NCBI GenBank assembly: GCA_964518595.1 | Contig: CAZFHA010000001.1 | Location: 310,001 to 374,000 of the forward strand | Direction of reading: 5' to 3' | Length of the DNA stretch: 64,000 bases | From: CAZFHA01 sp964518595 | GTDB taxonomy: Bacteria > Bacillota > Clostridia > Saccharofermentanales > Saccharofermentanaceae | Shown here: positions 60,779 to 64,000 of the stretch, piece after piece | Layout of the letters: the number at the start of each line of letters is the position of its first letter | Numbering within the stretch: position 1 is the first letter of the stretch | Translations under genes and position numbers: made by a program | Notes under the pieces: generated by a model | Database searches by the model: none | The model's input: only the letters and a program-made list of their open reading frames with translations | What the model was told of the DNA's origin: nothing

Positions 60779-62278
60779 ATGACACAGAAAAACCCCATCC
60801 TTCCCGGCTTCTATCCTGATCCCAGTATTGTTAGCGCTAACGGTCGTTTCTATTTGGCTACCAGTAGCTTTGAATATTTCCCCGGTGTCCCGTTGTTCGA
60901 GAGTGAAGATCTTATCAACTGGCGCCAAATCGGACATTGTCTTACTAGAGAAAGTCAGCTTAATCTGAAAAATACTACTACCCCCAACGGCATCTGGGCT
61001 CCCACCCTCCGCTTCCACCAAGGCACTTTTTATATGATTACCACCAACAGCGGCAGTGGCGGTCATTTTTATGTATATACTGAGGACATTTATGGGGAAT
61101 GGTCTGATCCAGTCTGGATTGAAGGAGGCGGTCATGATCCCGATCTCTTCTTTGATCCTTCCGGTAAAGTCTATTTTTCACGCTTCAACGGTTACGATGG
61201 CATTACCTTGTGGGAAATAGATCTTCCTAGCGGAAAACTTATCTCTCCGCCAAATTATATTTTTCAAGGCTATGAAGACCGGCTCTGCGAGGCACCGCAC
61301 ATCTACTTCATTGACGGTTACTACTACTTGTTAGCAGCAGAGGGCGGAACCTGGACAGGTCATATGGTCACTTGCGCTCGAAGCCGCCAGATCACCGGCC
61401 CCTATGAACTCTGCCCCCATAATCCAATTCTCACCAGCCGACATCTGGTGATGTCTCCTGTACAGGCTACCGGACATGGTGATCTGGTTCAAAAAGAGGA
61501 CGGCAGTTGGTGGATGGTTTTTCTGGGAACCCGAGAAGTAAAGCGCATGCAAATCTTAGGGCGAGAGACCTTTCTGGCACCGGTTCACTTTGAATCCGGT
61601 TGGCCGGTGGTGAATCAAGGTGCTCCCATTAGCTGTTTTGATCCCCAGCCGGAAGGTGAAAAAATCTTTACTTTTTCAGATAATCACTTACCTATGGAAT
61701 GGGTCTTTCGGCGCACCCCCAGTGCCGATATAAAGTTAATAGATAATAGCTGTCTACTGCCCTGCTCCCCTTCCGGAATCACTTCCACTACAGGCAGCAG
61801 TTCCCTACTGCTTTTACGGCAATGCCACCACAGTTGTGAAGCCAAGGTCACCCTAACTGCACTGCTGGGCTCTAAGGAAAGTGCCGGTCTCTGCGTCTAC
61901 ATGAATCAAGACTATTACTACGCTATAAGAGTAACCTATCGTGGTAACCAAAAGCAGCTTGAGGTTCTGCGTCGAGTGGGTGATTTAGAGCAGGTCGAGG
62001 GTAACTTAATCTGGGATAGAGAAGAAGTAACCCTTAGTATCCGTCACCAAGATAACTGCTACTATTTAGGATATTATGATGGTCAAACCTTTATCGAACT
62101 GGGTAAAGGTCTGTCACGGCTAATAAGTTCCGACCTAGCCAATACTTTTACCGGAATGTTCTTTGGTCTCTTTGCTGAAACTACGGAGACAACTACCGGC
62201 AGCGTGGTAAGCTTCTCTGACTTTATCTATCGCTATTGGGAAGGGTTTAATCAGGGGAAACAAAATTGGACGGCGTAA
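60779..62278 (+). CDS. GH43 beta-xylosidase (XynB-like)
   Basis: 499 residues, intracellular. The five-bladed propeller has the three catalytic acids: Asp14 in GFYPDPS (base), Asp120 in GGGHDPDLF (pKa modulator) and Glu171 in LCEAPHIYF (acid). A C-terminal beta-sandwich domain (about 320-499) shapes the subsite, as in GH43_11 xylosidases. It would release xylose or arabinose from beta-xylo-oligosaccharides. It lies behind the URO-D gene, and the xylulokinase gene is convergent just downstream. Confidence 0.92.
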   Translation: MTQKNPILPGFYPDPSIVSANGRFYLATSSFEYFPGVPLFESEDLINWRQIGHCLTRESQLNLKNTTTPNGIWAPTLRFHQGTFYMITTNSGSGGHFYVYTEDIYGEWSDPVWIEGGGHDPDLFFDPSGKVYFSRFNGYDGITLWEIDLPSGKLISPPNYIFQGYEDRLCEAPHIYFIDGYYYLLAAEGGTWTGHMVTCARSRQITGPYELCPHNPILTSRHLVMSPVQATGHGDLVQKEDGSWWMVFLGTREVKRMQILGRETFLAPVHFESGWPVVNQGAPISCFDPQPEGEKIFTFSDNHLPMEWVFRRTPSADIKLIDNSCLLPCSPSGITSTTGSSSLLLLRQCHHSCEAKVTLTALLGSKESAGLCVYMNQDYYYAIRVTYRGNQKQLEVLRRVGDLEQVEGNLIWDREEVTLSIRHQDNCYYLGYYDGQTFIELGKGLSRLISSDLANTFTGMFFGLFAETTETTTGSVVSFSDFIYRYWEGFNQGKQNWTA

Positions 62279-62291
62279 TCCACTACGCCGT
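62270..62291. terminator. Hairpin shared by convergent GH43 and xylulokinase genes
   Basis: ACGGCGTA (62270-62277), 6-base loop, TACGCCGT (62284-62291). The left arm includes the GH43 stop codon. The stem is perfect, but there is no strong T-run on either side. Confidence 0.55.
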
Positions 62292-62299
62292 TCCCGCTC

Positions 62300-63781
62300 T
62301 TACCCCAAAGCAAAAACAGGCTTAAGAGCCGGGTACAGTGCCTGATAGTGCCGATAAATCTGGTCATAAACCGCCCCACTACTCGTATCGGGACGGATGC
62401 GCTCTATGGTTTTAATCTGAGCAACCCCTTCATCAATGGTATCATACCAACCAATACCTACAGCCCCCAAAAGTGCCGCTCCCAGAGTGGTAGCATCTTC
62501 GCTGGGTACATCTGCAGCCAGCACCTCAGCGCCCAGTACATCCGCCATAATTTGCCGCCAAAGTGAACTTTTACCACCGCCACCAATAAGAGCGAATTCC
62601 GAGATGAGAGCACCGTTTTCGCGCTGAACCTCTAAGTTTTGACGCAGCGCCAGAGCGACCCCCTCCAAAATACTTCGTAAGCCATCACCTTTATGTTGAC
62701 CTAATTGTAATCCGTAGAAAATTCCTTGCGCAGAAGGGTCAAAGAGCGGTGCCCGCTCGCCATTTAAATAGGGTAAAAAGATCAGACCATTTGCACCTAC
62801 CGGAGCCGTTTCGGCCAGAACATTAAATTCCTCCATATCCGCAACCCCGAAAAAGCTTCTGCCAAAGTCTGTGGAACGGCCACAATTCTGGATAGTCCCA
62901 TAAGAACCTACGCTCTTGCCATCGGCTGATACAATGCTGTAACAGCGTTTTTGCTTATCTAACATAGGCTTATCCCACAAATGAGCAATCCAAGCTGTGG
63001 TTCCCATGCAGCAGTAGCTTTCTCCAGGACGGTTCACCCCGGCACCAAGAGCGGAGCAAGCCCCATCCCCTGCGCCTAAGATAACCGGAATACCTTGGGG
63101 GAGCTCCAGATAACCAGCCGAATCGGCAGACAAGCTGCCGATGATCTGATCCCCGGAAAGAACCCTGGGCATTTTCTGGGTTAGCAGCCCCAGCTCTTGA
63201 TAGATCTCAGCGCGATAGGTTAATTGATGAATATCTAAAACACCACAATGGGAAGCATCCGAGTAATCGGTACAGCCGAAATTACCGGTTAAGAAACCGC
63301 CAATGTAATCCTTGGCATTAAGAAAATACGCTGTGCGGTTATAGATATCAGGATAGTTATTCTTAATCCACAGCATTTTAGCCAAAGATGAAGATGCCCC
63401 CGGTAAATTTCCACTCATCTGATAGAGAGTATCCTCACCCAAAAGGCTTTGGCACCACTCAGCCTCTGCTTTACCCCGGTGGTCGGAATGAAGCATATGA
63501 GGCAACAGAGGGTTACCCAGCTCATCCACGGCTAGACATCCCATCATGTGACCTGTAGTAACTAGAGCCTCCACATCATAGCCTGAAAACCCTTTTTGAC
63601 GAATAGAAAGCCAATTAGCCTCAATGGCTCTAATCCACTCCTGCGGGTCTTGTTCCGAGACCCCTCCCGGTCGACTACTTGTATTAACCCGCCGATGGGC
63701 AGATTGAATTACTTGTGCCTTCTGGTCAACCAAAGATACTTTAACGGATGTAGTGCCCAAATCAATAGCCAGTATGTACAT
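62300..63781 (-). CDS. xylB: Xylulokinase
   Basis: 493 residues, FGGY family. Phosphate-1 motif AIDLGTTSVKVSLVD at the N-terminus, a catalytic-type Asp in the second motif, the ATP-binding LGAGDGACSALGAGV and a second-domain GGGGKSSLWRQIMADVLG and DATTLGAALLG. It phosphorylates D-xylulose in the cytoplasm. A xylose isomerase is not in the window, but a D-lyxose-isomerase-like gene at 5.7 kb could also make xylulose. Gluconate or another FGGY substrate remains possible. Confidence 0.9.
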   Translation of the reverse strand: MYILAIDLGTTSVKVSLVDQKAQVIQSAHRRVNTSSRPGGVSEQDPQEWIRAIEANWLSIRQKGFSGYDVEALVTTGHMMGCLAVDELGNPLLPHMLHSDHRGKAEAEWCQSLLGEDTLYQMSGNLPGASSSLAKMLWIKNNYPDIYNRTAYFLNAKDYIGGFLTGNFGCTDYSDASHCGVLDIHQLTYRAEIYQELGLLTQKMPRVLSGDQIIGSLSADSAGYLELPQGIPVILGAGDGACSALGAGVNRPGESYCCMGTTAWIAHLWDKPMLDKQKRCYSIVSADGKSVGSYGTIQNCGRSTDFGRSFFGVADMEEFNVLAETAPVGANGLIFLPYLNGERAPLFDPSAQGIFYGLQLGQHKGDGLRSILEGVALALRQNLEVQRENGALISEFALIGGGGKSSLWRQIMADVLGAEVLAADVPSEDATTLGAALLGAVGIGWYDTIDEGVAQIKTIERIRPDTSSGAVYDQIYRHYQALYPALKPVFALG

Positions 63782-63831
63782 AGTCCACCTCCATTGTCTT
63801 TAGCCCGGACTAAAAAACCAATAAGCCAGAG

Positions 63832-64000
63832 CTACTTCACACGCAAAATTTTCCGAGCCACCGCCGCCAAGGGACGATAAAAGGGTCCTTCCATCTCACG
63901 CCGAACCTTCTTGAGCTCTTGGCGAATGGCAATGGTCTGAGGGCAATGACTCTCGCACTTGCCACATTCCGTACAAAGGGAAGCATTAGCCGGTTGCACC
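63832..64000 (-). CDS. C-terminus of a [4Fe-4S] ferredoxin-domain protein, probably an aldo/keto reductase
   Basis: The last 56 residues up to TAG at 63834-63832. They contain CTECGKCESHCPQ, a four-Cys cluster motif, then IRQELKKVRREMEG. This C-terminal arrangement is typical of aldo/keto reductases with an appended ferredoxin domain, which reduce aldehydes in sugar-using Clostridia. The N-terminus lies outside the window. Confidence 0.72.
   Translation of the reverse strand, partial: VQPANASLCTECGKCESHCPQTIAIRQELKKVRREMEGPFYRPLAAVARKILRVK

Overview
The window reads as a chromosomal segment of an anaerobic Gram-positive bacterium, most likely class Clostridia. The grounds are strong AGGAGG-type ribosome binding sites, lipoproteins with Ala/Thr-rich linkers, a MucBP surface protein with a sortase-like tail, YesM/YesN and LytTR/GHKL two-component systems, and many proteins of the uroporphyrinogen-decarboxylase (URO-D) superfamily, which is typical of corrinoid methyl metabolism. 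No tRNA, rRNA, CRISPR array, insertion sequence or phage gene was found. The taxonomic call is an inference.

Layout. (1) 1-7.3 kb: a response regulator / histidine kinase / PepSY lipoprotein operon, a DUF2703 protein, a MarR regulator with its operator repeated before a pirin-nitroreductase pair, a D-lyxose-isomerase-like cupin, and a methyltransferase gene broken by one in-frame TAA. (2) 7.4-16.7 kb, minus strand: a compact run of four URO-D-family genes interleaved with a GH31 alpha-xylosidase and a GH38 alpha-mannosidase. Its promoter carries a perfect 14-bp LacI-type palindrome. (3) 16.9-36.4 kb: mostly housekeeping and envelope genes. These include an AgrC/AgrA-like pair with a divergent small membrane protein, HD and GNAT proteins, a cytidylate-kinase-like fusion with an altered hypoxanthine phosphoribosyltransferase, NfeD/SPFH, a MucBP protein, SatP and TauE transporters, two tandem low-complexity lipoproteins, a CDF transporter, Yip1 and DUF1622 proteins, a Lol/MacB-like ABC exporter, a stand-alone B12-binding protein, a 2'-5' RNA ligase, and a LytTR/LiaF-like pair. 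(4) 36.5-63.8 kb: a carbohydrate island. It has an AraC-controlled sugar ABC importer with GH36 and GH4 alpha-galactosidases, an esterase, a second AraC with an L-fucose/L-arabinose-isomerase-like enzyme, a YesM/YesN pair divergent from a rhamnose-type ABC importer, a creatinase-like M24 protein, a fifth URO-D protein, a GH43 beta-xylosidase and xylulokinase. The last 169 bases are the C-terminus of a ferredoxin-domain protein.

Working together. The glycosidases would release xylose, galactose, mannose and deoxyhexoses from plant hemicellulose and pectin oligosaccharides. The ABC systems import them, and isomerases and xylulokinase feed them to central metabolism. The most unusual element is the physical coupling of URO-D-family proteins to glycosidase genes (7.4-16.7 kb and 59.6-62.3 kb). 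Two of these paralogues have HxD where methyltransferase relatives have the zinc-binding HxC. One hypothesis is that they act on O-methylated sugars or glycosides. No substrate-specific corrinoid protein lies in the window, so this is unproven.
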